A stretch of DNA of 64,000 bases from NCBI RefSeq assembly GCF_015645465.1, contig NZ_JADOEL010000001.1:434001-498000 (forward strand), written 5' to 3'. A program made the translations under genes and the position numbers. Each line of letters opens with the position of its first letter. The stretch's first letter is position 1. The notes beneath the pieces are model-generated. The model searched no databases. It saw nothing but the letters and a program-made list of their open reading frames with translations, and was not told the origin of the DNA. Shown in pieces: positions 36,210 through 45,597 of the stretch. Source of the stretch: Herminiimonas contaminans (GTDB lineage Bacteria > Pseudomonadota > Gammaproteobacteria > Burkholderiales > Burkholderiaceae_D).

Positions 36210-36494
36210 CTAAAAAGCATCCATCAGCAGGAAAGTTCCGGGCTGGCGCTGGCAGGCATCGATCAATGGAACCAGGCGACGGAAGTGTTCAGTCTGGCAA
36301 TGGGCATCCAAAGCTTGTCGATCTGGCCACTCTTCTATGAAGACAAAATGGCCGGGATCCTTTTGATCGGTGTATAGATGGTAGGAAATACAATCTTTTT
36401 CAAGACGTGTTTTGGCGACCAATTCTTCGTACCACGGACGCACCGTCTCTATATGTTCCGGCCGGATGAAATCCTGCGCGATGACTTTCAGCAT
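36210..36494 (-). CDS. Antibiotic biosynthesis monooxygenase (ABM) domain protein
   Basis: 94 residues covering a single ABM ferredoxin-like barrel: MLKVIAQDFIRPEHIETVRP, EELVAKTRLEKDCISYHLY, then HFVFIEEWPDRQALDAHCQTEHF with the conserved EEW and H-x-x-T/E-H/F. YgiN-like quinol monooxygenases share this fold and size. It begins 12 bp after the polyamine-binding protein stop, so it may be the fifth gene of that operon. The substrate is unknown. Confidence 0.85.
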   Translation of the reverse strand: MLKVIAQDFIRPEHIETVRPWYEELVAKTRLEKDCISYHLYTDQKDPGHFVFIEEWPDRQALDAHCQTEHFRRLVPLIDACQRQPGTFLLMDAF

Positions 36495-36506
36495 GTTGGC
36501 AGCAAT

Positions 36507-37568
36507 TTAGCGGACACGGATTTCTGTCCAGACACGATTGAGCGCACGACGTTGTTTGCTATTCAAATCTTTCAGCATTTCCAGCTTGGCGCTTTCAGCC
36601 TTGTCGGGGAAGATTTCCCGGTTCCCGGCAATTTCCGGATTGATGAACGGCAGCGCGGCCTTGTTCGGATTGCCGGTACCCAGCATATTGGTCAATTCCG
36701 CCGAATTTTTGCCGTCCAGTACCAGATTGATGAATAGATGAGCGAGGTCAGGCCGCGGCGCATCTTTAGGGATCACCAGGCTATCGAGCGACATCGCTGC
36801 ACCTTCCTTCGGCAAGGCGTGGCGGATACGGAATTTACGTCCGGCACTCTGCGCATCCAGGTCCGCCTGGAAGATGTCACTGGAATAACCGTGCACCAGC
36901 CAGATATCCCCTACCGTCAAACCTTTGATATAGCTGGTGCCATTGAAGGCCGCCCAATACGGCTTGGCTTTCAGGATCATGTTCTTGGCTTCTTCCCAAT
37001 GCTTTTCATCGGTGTCATTGATGGAATAACCGAGGTATTTCAATGCTGCCGCCATCAATTCATTGGCTGAATCAAGCACGGTGACCTTGCCCTTGATCTT
37101 GGCCAGGATGGCAGGATCAAAAATCGCCGCCCAGCTATCCACCTTGATACCCAGCTCTTTCATCTTCTGCTCGTTATAACCGAGCATGGTGATGGTGTAC
37201 GCATAAGGCACCGAGTACTGGTTACCTTTGTCGAATTCGGTATTCAGGTATTGCGGATTGAGGTTCTTGAGATTCGGCAGCTTGCTCTTGTCCAGCGGCT
37301 GCAATGCCCCCTGACGAATCAGCGACTGCAGCGCATTACCGGTCGGCACGATGAGGTCATAGCCCTTGGCACCGGCCGCCAGCTTCGCCAGCATCTCTTC
37401 ATTGTCGCCATAGTAGCTTTGCACCAGCTGGCATTTACACGCCGTTTCAAAACGGCGTACCGTCTCATCCGAGATGTAATTGTTCCAGTTATACAGATGG
37501 AGCTTGCCTTGCGCCTGTGCTGATATGGCAACGAGAGCAAGCAGCAGGGTCGTGACTATTTTTTTCAT
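36507..37568 (-). CDS. potD: Spermidine/putrescine ABC transporter substrate-binding protein
   Basis: 353 residues. Signal peptide 1-19 (MKKIVTTLLLALVAISAQA). The mature part starts with KLHLYNWNNYISDETVRRFE, the hallmark of PotD/PotF proteins, and continues with DLIVPTGNALQSLIRQGALQPL and VPYAYTITMLGYN. It captures polyamines in the periplasm. It is the last transporter gene of a potABCD-type operon; potF would be the alternative name. Confidence 0.9.
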   Translation of the reverse strand: MKKIVTTLLLALVAISAQAQGKLHLYNWNNYISDETVRRFETACKCQLVQSYYGDNEEMLAKLAAGAKGYDLIVPTGNALQSLIRQGALQPLDKSKLPNLKNLNPQYLNTEFDKGNQYSVPYAYTITMLGYNEQKMKELGIKVDSWAAIFDPAILAKIKGKVTVLDSANELMAAALKYLGYSINDTDEKHWEEAKNMILKAKPYWAAFNGTSYIKGLTVGDIWLVHGYSSDIFQADLDAQSAGRKFRIRHALPKEGAAMSLDSLVIPKDAPRPDLAHLFINLVLDGKNSAELTNMLGTGNPNKAALPFINPEIAGNREIFPDKAESAKLEMLKDLNSKQRRALNRVWTEIRVR

Positions 37569-37598
37569 GGCGGTCCCGGGTAAAAATCAGGAGCAGAA

Positions 37599-38378
37599 TC
37601 AGGAGCGGAATGCGCTCGGCGACAACTTGGAAGCAATCACGATCAGGAACAAGGTCAAAGCCATCAACAGGGTGGAAACCGCATTCACTTCCGGCGTCAC
37701 TGCGATCTTGATCATCGAATAGATTTGCAGTGGCAAGGTCGAGGTATTCGCACCCGCGGTAAAGAAGGTAATCACAAAATCGTCGATAGACAGCGTGAAG
37801 GCCATCAACGCCCCCGCCAGCACACCCGGCATGATCAATGGCAAAGTCACACGGCGGAAGGCCTGCAACGGCGTCGCACCACAATCGCGCGCCGCTTCGG
37901 TCAGGCTCTCATCCATACCACTCAGGCGCGAACGCACGACGATGGCGACAAAGCCCATGCTGAAAGCAATATGCGCCAGCGTCACCGACAACATACCCAG
38001 TGTCAGATTCAGCATGACGAAGAAAATCAGCAAGGACACACCAACCAGGATTTCAGGTATCGCGATCGGCGTCAGCACCAGCACCTGCAATACACGACTC
38101 TTGTAACGATGCAGCGCAAAACCCGCCATCGTGCCCAAGGCGGTCGATACCAGACTGGAAACCAGCGCAATGATCAGCGAGTTGCCTGCTGCCTGCAGCA
38201 TCTCCTTATTGGCAAACAGGGTGCGATACCAGTCCAGCGTAAATCCGACCCACTCCGCATTCAGGCGCGAATCGTTAAACGAATAGACCACCACGATCGC
38301 CAGCGGTACGTACAGGAAAGCATAGACCAACACCACCGCCAGGGTCAGCCCTATCGAATGAGGACGCGTCTTATGCAT
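37599..38378 (-). CDS. potC: Spermidine/putrescine ABC transporter permease (PotC type)
   Basis: 259 residues with six membrane segments and the EAA loop TEAARDCGATPLQAFRRVTLPLIMPG (about 172-197). The N-terminal VYAFLYVPLAIVVVYSFNDSR is typical of PotC/PotI. It starts within the last eight bases of the potB-type gene, so the two are translationally coupled. Confidence 0.92.
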   Translation of the reverse strand: MHKTRPHSIGLTLAVVLVYAFLYVPLAIVVVYSFNDSRLNAEWVGFTLDWYRTLFANKEMLQAAGNSLIIALVSSLVSTALGTMAGFALHRYKSRVLQVLVLTPIAIPEILVGVSLLIFFVMLNLTLGMLSVTLAHIAFSMGFVAIVVRSRLSGMDESLTEAARDCGATPLQAFRRVTLPLIMPGVLAGALMAFTLSIDDFVITFFTAGANTSTLPLQIYSMIKIAVTPEVNAVSTLLMALTLFLIVIASKLSPSAFRS

Positions 38379-39294
38379 GCTTCCTCCGTGGGCGTGCCAG
38401 CAATGCGGCCAGGCCAGCCGCTGCCAACGCTGCCAGTGTCAGCATGATGGACAGCACGCTGCCGAAGGGCCAGTCGCGCGACTCGAGGAATTGCTGCTTG
38501 ATGACATTACCTATCATCAGGCCGCCGGTACCACCCAGAATGTCGGACACCGCAAAGATACCCAGCGCAGGAATAAACACCAGCGCCGCACCGGCATACA
38601 CACCCGGCAAGGAAAGCGGGAAAGTCACGCGCCAGAAGATCTGCCACTTGCCTGCACCCAGGTCTTGCGCCGCATCCAGCAAGGCCGGATCGTGCTTCTC
38701 CAGATTCGCATACAGCGGCAAGACCATAAACGGCAAATGCACATACACCAGGCCGACGATCACAGCGAAGCCGCTATACAGCAGTGTCACAGGCTCGAAA
38801 CCAAATACGTCCAGCACCGCGTTCAGGCCACGCGTGATCAGTGATTGCGGACCCAACAAAATCATCCACGCATAAATGCGGATCAGGAAGTTACTCCAGA
38901 ACGGCAGGATGACCAGCAAGATCAGCAGGTTGCGCCATTTTTGCGGGCTGCGCGCAATCAGCAGCGCGACCGGATACGCCATCACCAGACAAGCCAGCGT
39001 GGTCACGATCGCATATAAAAACGACTTCAGGAAAACCCAGGTATAGATAAAACTGGTGAAGAACGGCTCAAAGTTTTCCAGTGTCAGATTGAGTGCGCCG
39101 CCTGCATCGAACAGTGGCGCCAGGCCACCGTAATCGCCAGGGAAGCGGAACGATGCAAACACCATGATCAGTGTCGGCACCGCAAAGAAGAAAATCAGGT
39201 ACAGCAGCGGCGGCCCGCTGATCAACCAGCGCGCCAGACCACCCTTGCCGCTCACCGGCTTGCTGCTTGCAGGTGTAACCACTGCGTCAGACAT
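38371..39294 (-). CDS. potB: Spermidine/putrescine ABC transporter permease (PotB type)
   Basis: 307 residues from ATG 39294, which overlaps the ATPase stop by eight bases; a further-upstream frame start lies inside the ATPase gene. Membrane segments begin near 24, and the EAA loop is seen as AAQDLGAGKWQIFWRVTFPLSLPG. It forms the membrane channel with the PotC-type subunit. Confidence 0.92.
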   Translation of the reverse strand: MSDAVVTPASSKPVSGKGGLARWLISGPPLLYLIFFFAVPTLIMVFASFRFPGDYGGLAPLFDAGGALNLTLENFEPFFTSFIYTWVFLKSFLYAIVTTLACLVMAYPVALLIARSPQKWRNLLILLVILPFWSNFLIRIYAWMILLGPQSLITRGLNAVLDVFGFEPVTLLYSGFAVIVGLVYVHLPFMVLPLYANLEKHDPALLDAAQDLGAGKWQIFWRVTFPLSLPGVYAGAALVFIPALGIFAVSDILGGTGGLMIGNVIKQQFLESRDWPFGSVLSIMLTLAALAAAGLAALLARPRRKHA

Positions 39295-40387
39295 GGTCCA
39301 CTTCCGGCAGGAAATGCCCGGCATCGACACGCCAGGCTACGTCCACCGCATCGCCGACTTCAAAGAAGCGCGGACGACCGATGGCCGAATTCGCCAGCAT
39401 GGTTTCTATGCGCACGCCGCCTTCAGTTTCGACGATGTAGACAGTCACGCCACCCATATACAGCAACTCTTTGACGTAACCATCAAAGTGGTTCTCGTCC
39501 GCCACGCCCCGCACTATTTCGGCGCTGACCTGCGTCTTTTCGGGGCGCAGGGCTATCGTCCCTTTGCTGCCAACTGTCACGCCTGGCGAGGTAAAGGCCT
39601 TAACCTCACCCATGCCCGGCACATCCAGCCACATCATGTCGCCATTGATCCTGGTCACGACACCATCAAACAGATTACAGGTACCGATAAAGTCAGCCAC
39701 GAAGCGGCTGCGCGGGTAGCTATAAATACGGGTAGGTTCATCCAGCTGCTCGACCTGGCCTTTATTCATCACCGCAATCCGGTGCGACAAAGCCAGCGCT
39801 TCGGCCTGGTCATGCGTGACGTAGATAAAGGTAATGCCGACTTCTTTTTGCAGGTTGATCAATTCAATCTGCATCTGTTCGCGCAACTGTGCATCGAGTG
39901 CCGACAAGGGTTCATCCAGCAACAGCAATTTAGGATGTGTCACCAGTGCCCGTGCAATCGACACCCGTTGACGTTGTCCGCCAGACAGCTCATGCGGATA
40001 ACGCGCAGCGAAACCGGTGAGGCGCACGTCTTCCAGCGCTTCTTCGACTTTTTTCTGGATCTCGGCTTTAGGGGTATTTGCCATTTCCAGCGGGAAGGCA
40101 ATATTGCCGCCCACCGTCATATGTGGGAACAAAGCGTAGTTCTGGAATACGGTACGCACCGGACGCTGTTCAGGCGGCACGCCGGTCAGGTCGACACCAT
40201 CCAGCAGGATTTGCCCTGCATCAGGCACATCGAAGCCTGCGATCATGCGCAAGAGTGTCGTCTTACCGCAGCCCGAAGGTCCGAGCAAAGTAAAGAACTC
40301 ACCCGCCTCTATCGAGAGACTGATGTTGTCGACTACGGTGTTGTCGCCGAAGCGACGAATGAGATTGCGAATTTCGAGGAGCGCCAT
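39287..40387 (-). CDS. potA: Spermidine/putrescine ABC transporter ATP-binding protein
   Basis: 366 residues from ATG 40387 (MALLEIRNLIRRFG), where the ATPase domain starts. Walker A GPSGCGKTT, Q-loop VFQNYALFPH, signature LSGGQRQRVSIA, Walker B LLLLDEPLSALD and the switch His (VTHDQAEALA) are present, followed by a C-terminal TOBE domain (about 285-360). First gene of the polyamine importer operon; a 159-bp region before it presumably holds the promoter. Confidence 0.92.
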   Translation of the reverse strand: MALLEIRNLIRRFGDNTVVDNISLSIEAGEFFTLLGPSGCGKTTLLRMIAGFDVPDAGQILLDGVDLTGVPPEQRPVRTVFQNYALFPHMTVGGNIAFPLEMANTPKAEIQKKVEEALEDVRLTGFAARYPHELSGGQRQRVSIARALVTHPKLLLLDEPLSALDAQLREQMQIELINLQKEVGITFIYVTHDQAEALALSHRIAVMNKGQVEQLDEPTRIYSYPRSRFVADFIGTCNLFDGVVTRINGDMMWLDVPGMGEVKAFTSPGVTVGSKGTIALRPEKTQVSAEIVRGVADENHFDGYVKELLYMGGVTVYIVETEGGVRIETMLANSAIGRPRFFEVGDAVDVAWRVDAGHFLPEVDHV

Positions 40388-40546
40388 CTTGTCCTGGGCC
40401 GGGGCTGCAAGGGATAGATACAAAAACCGGGGCAATTGTAGCAAATAGCGCGCCTGATTTCTCAAAAATGGCGCATCAGAACCAGGACTGTCGCGGCTGA
40501 CGGCTCGGCGGGGGAAAACCAGCCCAACTGGACAGCGGAGCCGGAC

Positions 40547-40963
40547 TCAGGCGATGGCGCGACGGGCTGCTTCGATATCCTGCAGAAACCTCTCTTTATC
40601 GCGCGGGGAAATCAGCAACATCCGACCTTTACCGTAATCGATACGCAAGCGGTCCAGCGACAGCGCCGGACTGGAAAGTGGATTGTTGCTGGGCGTGATG
40701 CTTTTGATATCAGCCAGAGGTACGACCCATTTGAATGGGCCACTTTGCGCCAACAGATGTGTAGCCTGCAAAGTGTAGCGGGTAGAAAACAGCAGCCACA
40801 GTGGCAGGCCGACGCCGACTACTGCGATCAGTACTGCCACCCCGGTAGCGCCGGTGGTACCTGCGGCCATCGTCTGCACGGCCGAATACAAGGCTGCCAG
40901 CGCGGCGAAGGCGAGTACGACGAACAACCAGACATCAACTTTGGAACGATAGATCGTAGGCAT
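40547..40963 (-). CDS. Bacterial PH-domain membrane protein
   Basis: 138 residues from ATG 40963, preceded by CAGGGGGCA. Two close membrane segments (about 10-26 and 34-54) lead into a PH-like domain: RYTLQATHLLAQSGPFKWVVPLADIKSITPS, then LDRLRIDYGKGRMLLISPRDKERFLQDI. This is the YyaB/bPH_4 type. The function is unknown. It follows ubiB by 31 bp on the same strand. Confidence 0.78.
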   Translation of the reverse strand: MPTIYRSKVDVWLFVVLAFAALAALYSAVQTMAAGTTGATGVAVLIAVVGVGLPLWLLFSTRYTLQATHLLAQSGPFKWVVPLADIKSITPSNNPLSSPALSLDRLRIDYGKGRMLLISPRDKERFLQDIEAARRAIA

Positions 40964-40994
40964 TACTGCCCCCTGTAAATATGTTTTTACTGCT

Positions 40995-42560
40995 TTATCC
41001 ACCTATAAAGGTAAAAAACACCAGCGTCAAAATCCCGCCAGCAACCAGGCCGCCACCGAAGTAGACCGCGACGCCGAGCAAGAGATTAGTGCGCTTCTGT
41101 TCTTCCAGCAAGCGTCTGATCAGTTCCGTATTGTCATGCTGCGGCTGCGAAGCCTGGGTCAAAGCCTGATGCGCCAAGCGCGGCAATTGCGGCAGCAGCT
41201 TGCTGTAACGCGGTGCTTCAGCTTTCAGGTTTTCCCACAGGCCGCGCCAGCCGACTTGCTCGTTCATCCAGTTTTCCAGATAAGGCTTAGCGGTTTTCCA
41301 CAAATCCAGTTCCGGATCGAGCTGACGTCCGAGCCCCTCAACGTTGAGCAAAGTCTTTTGCAACAGCACCAGTTGCGGCTGCACTTCGACATTGAAACGA
41401 CGTGAAGTCTGGAACAGCCGCAGCAAGACCTGACCAAATGAAATCTCACTCAAGGGCCGGTCAAAAATAGGTTCGCAGCATGCACGCACTGCCGATTCCA
41501 GTTCGTCGACACGCGTGTCTTTCGGGGCCCAGCCTGATTCAATATGTGCTTCCGCGACGCGCTTATAGTCACGACGGAAGAAGGCAAGGAAGTTTTGCGA
41601 CAGGTAATCCTTGTCGAAGTCGTTCAGCGTACCGACGATGCCGAAGTCCAATGCGATATAGCTGCCGAACGTCGCAGGCTCGACCGATACCTGGATATTT
41701 CCAGGATGCATATCGGCATGGAAGAAACCATCGCGGAAGACTTGCGTAAAGAAAATTTCCACGCCATCACGAGAAAGCTCCTTCAGGTCGACACCAGCCG
41801 CTATCAGTCTGTCGGTCTGCGAGATCGGGATACCAACCATGCGTTCCATCACGATTACCGAAGTCGAGCAGTAATCCCAGAACATTTCCGGCACGACCAG
41901 TAAAGTAGAGTTAGCAAAGTTGCGACGCAACTGACTGCCATTGGCCGCTTCGCGCATGAGGTCGAGTTCGTCGTGCAGGTATTTATCGAATTCGGCGACC
42001 ACTTCTTTAGGTTTCAGGCGTTTGCCGTCTGCCCACATACGCTCTACCAGGCCAGCCAGTATGTGCATGAGCGCGACGTCTTCATCGATGGATTTCTTGA
42101 TGCCTGGGCGCAGGACTTTGATAGCGACATCCTTGCCGCTTTTCAGGCGACCGAAGTGTACTTGCGCGATGGATGCGGATGCGACCGGCACCGGATCAAA
42201 TTCGGCAAACAGGACATCAGGATGTGCGCCCAATGACTTAATGATTTGTGCAATTGCCAGTTCGGACGAGAACGGCGGTACGCGATCCTGCAGGCGCGCC
42301 AGCTCATCAGCAATATCGATAGGCATCAGGTCGCGACGGGTCGACAGCACCTGGCCGAATTTAACGAAGATAGGACCGAGGTCTTCCAGTGCGCGACGCA
42401 AACGGATCGCACGTGGTGCGGACAAGTCGCGCCAGAACATGACTTGATTGATGAATTTGGCAGTACGTGGAATCGCCAGGCCGGAGATGGCTATTTCATC
42501 GAGTCCGTAACGCAGGGCGACACGGATGATTTTCAAGACGCGAAGAAATTTCAATATCAT
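40995..42560 (-). CDS. ubiB: Ubiquinone biosynthesis protein UbiB (atypical kinase/ATPase)
   Basis: 521 residues. The ABC1/ADCK family signatures are clear: KxGQ motif in [13 protein letters not shown], the modified nucleotide loop in [25 protein letters not shown] and ALDFGIVG. Two C-terminal membrane segments anchor it in the inner membrane. UbiB supports the aerobic hydroxylation and assembly steps of ubiquinone synthesis. Start ATG overlaps the ubiJ stop (ATGA), indicating coupling. Confidence 0.94.
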   Translation of the reverse strand: MILKFLRVLKIIRVALRYGLDEIAISGLAIPRTAKFINQVMFWRDLSAPRAIRLRRALEDLGPIFVKFGQVLSTRRDLMPIDIADELARLQDRVPPFSSELAIAQIIKSLGAHPDVLFAEFDPVPVASASIAQVHFGRLKSGKDVAIKVLRPGIKKSIDEDVALMHILAGLVERMWADGKRLKPKEVVAEFDKYLHDELDLMREAANGSQLRRNFANSTLLVVPEMFWDYCSTSVIVMERMVGIPISQTDRLIAAGVDLKELSRDGVEIFFTQVFRDGFFHADMHPGNIQVSVEPATFGSYIALDFGIVGTLNDFDKDYLSQNFLAFFRRDYKRVAEAHIESGWAPKDTRVDELESAVRACCEPIFDRPLSEISFGQVLLRLFQTSRRFNVEVQPQLVLLQKTLLNVEGLGRQLDPELDLWKTAKPYLENWMNEQVGWRGLWENLKAEAPRYSKLLPQLPRLAHQALTQASQPQHDNTELIRRLLEEQKRTNLLLGVAVYFGGGLVAGGILTLVFFTFIGG

Positions 42561-43147
42561 TGCTTACTGCCCTTCAGCTTTTCGATCCGCTTCGCGAGTC
42601 GTGCCACATCATCACGCAATTTAGTCACTTCTGCGGTAAAGCCGGTGACTGCCTGCGGACGGATTAATAGGGGATTTTCTTCCAGAAAGTATTCGGCGAT
42701 GTTTTCTGTGACGGACTGATGCAACGCTTTGGCCGTGTTCACAGCAGTATGCACGCCTGACACGATGCGGGTAGCGGCAATATCGCCCACTACCTTGCTC
42801 AGGTCATCTTCCGCTTCCCAGCGCAAGGACTGGCTCAGTTGCGAGATGGTGTTGGCAAAATCAGCATCGCCTTCGATTTTGACGTATGAAAACGCACGTT
42901 CCCGATTCTGCATGATCAGCGGCAAATCGGATGGCTGCATGCGTATCGTCACAGTCGGTATATCGTCCGCTGCGGCCGTCTCCACCATGCCATCGGCGCT
43001 GACTTTCAGGCGCACTGCCAGTACACCGCCGTCCAGCACTGCCACCTTGCCGGCATGCGGCATCAACTTGGCACGGGCCCACGCTTCCTGCGCAAGCAGG
43101 TGGTTAATCGCGGCAGGGAATATGTGGGCAGGAGAAAGAGATGTCAT
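42557..43147 (-). CDS. ubiJ: Ubiquinone biosynthesis accessory factor UbiJ (SCP2 domain)
   Basis: 196 residues from ATG 43147; a TTG two codons earlier is in frame. The N-terminal SCP2-like lipid-binding domain (about 10-120; [43 protein letters not shown]) and the C-terminal coiled coil ([20 protein letters not shown]) match UbiJ, which binds ubiquinone intermediates in the cytosolic Ubi complex. It is coupled to ubiB. No Shine-Dalgarno sequence is visible, and the T-run of a terminator hairpin ends four bases before the ATG. Confidence 0.9.
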   Translation of the reverse strand: MTSLSPAHIFPAAINHLLAQEAWARAKLMPHAGKVAVLDGGVLAVRLKVSADGMVETAAADDIPTVTIRMQPSDLPLIMQNRERAFSYVKIEGDADFANTISQLSQSLRWEAEDDLSKVVGDIAATRIVSGVHTAVNTAKALHQSVTENIAEYFLEENPLLIRPQAVTGFTAEVTKLRDDVARLAKRIEKLKGSKQ

Positions 43148-43151
43148 CGTC

Positions 43152-43192
43152 AAAAAAACAAAGCCGCCAGTGAACCATTCACGGGCGGCTTC
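43152..43192 (-). terminator. Terminator-like hairpin directly before ubiJ
   Basis: On the minus strand AAGCCGCC...GGCGGCTT, with an inner TGAA/TTCA pairing, is followed by TGTTTTTTTG. It lies about 100 bp past the Tim44-like gene and directly touches the ubiJ start, so it can end the upstream transcript or attenuate ubiJ-ubiB. Confidence 0.78.
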
Positions 43193-43292
43193 AAGTTTAG
43201 CAGTTTGCTGCGTGGCGTCGCTAACTATCTACATGGCAAGTCGGAACTGACTGACAACCGGATAGCGCAATTCCCTGCTTTTGTTACGTTAA

Positions 43293-44216
43293 TTACTGCG
43301 GTAATTGCTGAATACCAGCCAATACCCAACCGCCATTGCCAGTAACTGGCTTGGACAGGTTCCATGCTTCGGTGAATGGCTCGGTCGGAGCGTAATCAGC
43401 TTCACGGATCAGACCGCTGAACTTGATGCTGGCGATGTAATCATTGCCAACGGTCTCTACACCGTAGAACTCTGCATCCAGGGTCACAACGTCCGTCACG
43501 TTCGCAGTTGCACCGCGTTCCTGCAATTGCAATTTCAGTTCTGCAAACATTTCCGGCGTGGTGAATTCACGGATATCGTTGATATCAGCTTTATCCCATG
43601 CAGCTTGCAGGCGGATGAAGTAGGTTTTTGCATTGCGGATGAACGACTCAACATCGAAATCGGCAGGCAAATCATTAGCCGCGCCGTATGCAGCACCGGA
43701 TGCCATAGGCGCTGCCGATTGCAGGGCCGAAGGCTGGTTCTGATTCAGGCCCGAACCGATATCAGGTGTGCTGTTCTTGGCCGAGTAACCGTTCGCGAAC
43801 GAAGGTTGCGCGCCGTTGCCAGCGTTTTTGCCTTTGATCATGCGGTAGATGAACATCGCTGCGAATGCGAACAGGGCCACCATCAGGATGGTGCTGATCA
43901 TGCTGGCCAATGCGCCGCCGATACCCAGGTGCGACAACAGTGCGCCCAGACCCAGGCCGAGCAATGCGCCGCCGAGGATGTTTTTCATCATGCTAGGTTT
44001 AGCCGCTGCAGCAGCACCTGCGCCAGCCGCAGCAGGTGCTGCTGCAGGTTTGGAAGCGCTGCTTGCCGACGAAGATTGAGCCGGAGCCGGACGCTGGAAG
44101 CTTTGCGATTGCTTACCAAAAGAACCGCCGCCACCCATACGCTTGGCTTCCGCTTCTACAGCGATGAAGGTCATCGAACTGACCATCACTGCGATTGCCA
44201 AAAGTAATTTCTTCAT
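43293..44216 (-). CDS. Tim44-like domain protein
   Basis: 307 residues. Signal-like N-terminus (1-24, ending AVEAEA), a Gly then Ser/Pro/Ala-rich linker (about 27-72), membrane segments near 80-98 and 104-126, and a Tim44-like C-terminal domain (about 185-305; FDVESFIRNAKTYFIRLQAAWDKAD, IREFTTPEMFAELKLQLQER, FTEAWNLSKP). Mitochondrial Tim44 tethers the import motor; the role of bacterial versions is uncertain. It lies 12 bp downstream of ubiE, so it is likely in the same transcript. Confidence 0.88.
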   Translation of the reverse strand: MKKLLLAIAVMVSSMTFIAVEAEAKRMGGGGSFGKQSQSFQRPAPAQSSSASSASKPAAAPAAAGAGAAAAAKPSMMKNILGGALLGLGLGALLSHLGIGGALASMISTILMVALFAFAAMFIYRMIKGKNAGNGAQPSFANGYSAKNSTPDIGSGLNQNQPSALQSAAPMASGAAYGAANDLPADFDVESFIRNAKTYFIRLQAAWDKADINDIREFTTPEMFAELKLQLQERGATANVTDVVTLDAEFYGVETVGNDYIASIKFSGLIREADYAPTEPFTEAWNLSKPVTGNGGWVLAGIQQLPQ

Positions 44217-44228
44217 AATGCTCGTCTC

Positions 44229-44963
44229 CTAGAGTTTAATCCCGGTGTGCAATGCCGCCACGCCGGCTGTCAAATTAAAATACTCGACTCTTTCAAGCCC
44301 AGCATCCTGCATCATTTTTTTCAGTGTTTCCTGATCCGGATGCATGCGGATCGATTCAGCCAGATACCGGTAACTCTCGGCATCATTTGCAATACGCTTG
44401 CCCAACCACGGCAACACTGAAAACGAATACACGTCATACGGTTTTTGTAATGGCTCCCATACTTTCGAGAACTCCAGCACCAGCAACTTGCCACCGGGCT
44501 TCAATACACGCCGCATTTCTGCCAGCGCCACATCCTTGTGCGTCATATTGCGCAAACCGAAAGCGACACTGACGCGATCAAAATAGTTATCGGGGAAAGG
44601 CAATTTCTCCGCATCACATAAGGATGTTGGGGTAATCAAGCCTTTATTCAACAGTCGATCGCGCCCGACACGCAACATCGACTCATTAATATCCGTCAGC
44701 CAGACTTCACCGGTGCTACCTGCCTGGCGTGCGAACGCCTTGGCCAGGTCACCCGTGCCACCGGCAATATCCAGCACTTTGAAACCGGGGCGCACACCAG
44801 CTTGTGCAATCGTGAAGGTCTTCCATACACGATGCAGGCCCGCCGACATGAAGTCATTCATCACGTCGTACTTGGCGGCAACGGAGTGAAACACTTCCGC
44901 GACCTTGTGGACTTTCTCTTCTTCAGCGACGGTTTGGTAACCGAAATGTGTGGAATTTGTCAT
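44229..44963 (-). CDS. ubiE: Ubiquinone/menaquinone C-methyltransferase UbiE
   Basis: 244 residues. It begins with the typical [20 protein letters not shown] and contains the SAM-binding block [16 protein letters not shown], then [14 protein letters not shown] and [17 protein letters not shown], matching the two UbiE signature regions. It methylates the ring carbon of ubiquinone precursors. A TATAAT element 15-20 bp before the ATG implies a very short leader. The ubi genes ubiJ and ubiB lie further down the same strand. Confidence 0.95.
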   Translation of the reverse strand: MTNSTHFGYQTVAEEEKVHKVAEVFHSVAAKYDVMNDFMSAGLHRVWKTFTIAQAGVRPGFKVLDIAGGTGDLAKAFARQAGSTGEVWLTDINESMLRVGRDRLLNKGLITPTSLCDAEKLPFPDNYFDRVSVAFGLRNMTHKDVALAEMRRVLKPGGKLLVLEFSKVWEPLQKPYDVYSFSVLPWLGKRIANDAESYRYLAESIRMHPDQETLKKMMQDAGLERVEYFNLTAGVAALHTGIKL

Positions 44964-44977
44964 AGCTAGCCAATTAC

Positions 44978-44983
44978 ATTATA
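44978..44983 (-). promoter_or_regulatory. Likely -10 element of ubiE
   Basis: TATAAT on the minus strand, with TTCACA 15 bp upstream as a weak -35. Expected transcription start is near 44971, only about eight bases before the ubiE ATG. Confidence 0.5.
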
Positions 44984-45082
44984 CAAGCGTTATTGAGATG
45001 TGAAGAAAACGTTAAAAATTATTTTTTACTTGCTGATCACACAATAAATTCAAACTCGAGTTTGCTCACAAACCCAGTCAAA

Positions 45083-45520
45083 TCAATGACTTCCGCAACC
45101 AGAGCCGCCGGTCACTGCCTTGCTCATCGGTGCGTCACGTCCGCTTTCACGTGTAAACCCGGCCGCTTCGAGGCGACGCAGATAGTCTTCCCACAGGGCA
45201 TCTTTATCGGTGCCGAGGTGGTACAGATACTCCCACGAAAAGATGCCGGTATCGTGACCATCGGAGAAAGAAGGTTTGATCGCGTAATTGCCAACCGGTT
45301 CGACGCCGGTGATTTCCACATTGCGCTGGCCGGTCTGCAGGGTTTCCTGCCCCGGGCCGTGACCACGCACTTCGGCCGACGGCGACCAGACGCGCATCAA
45401 TTCAAATGGCAGCGAAAAAGTCGCGCCATCATCGAATTCGATTTCCAGTACGCGCGATTGTTTGCGCACCGTCAAGCCGGTGGGTTGTGGTGCAGGAGGT
45501 GTTTGTTTGGAACCAGCCAT
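45083..45520 (-). CDS. DUF971 (gamma-butyrobetaine hydroxylase-like N-terminal) domain protein
   Basis: 145 residues from ATG 45520, preceded by GAGAGACG. The DUF971 domain spans about 15-110 (LTVRKQSRVLEIEFDDGATF, FELMRVWSPSAEVRGHGPGQ, GNYAIKPSFSDGHDTGIFSW), followed by LYHLGTDKDALWEDYLRRLEAAG. The C-terminus ends GGSGCGSH. Eukaryotic relatives of this domain bind zinc in carnitine synthesis enzymes; stand-alone bacterial versions are linked with Fe-S protein handling but are unproven. It lies between a HIT protein and ubiE. Confidence 0.87.
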   Translation of the reverse strand: MAGSKQTPPAPQPTGLTVRKQSRVLEIEFDDGATFSLPFELMRVWSPSAEVRGHGPGQETLQTGQRNVEITGVEPVGNYAIKPSFSDGHDTGIFSWEYLYHLGTDKDALWEDYLRRLEAAGFTRESGRDAPMSKAVTGGSGCGSH

Positions 45521-45597
45521 GATCGTCTCTCGTTCAGGGTGAGTGCAGGCGGCAAGCATACCGCCGATTGATTGTTCTGTGCTGTAGGTATATTTAC

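Noticed and set aside
39164-40417. 417-residue open frame opposite the potA-type gene
   Set aside because: Antisense shadow without motifs; the ABC ATPase on the minus strand has all its motifs.
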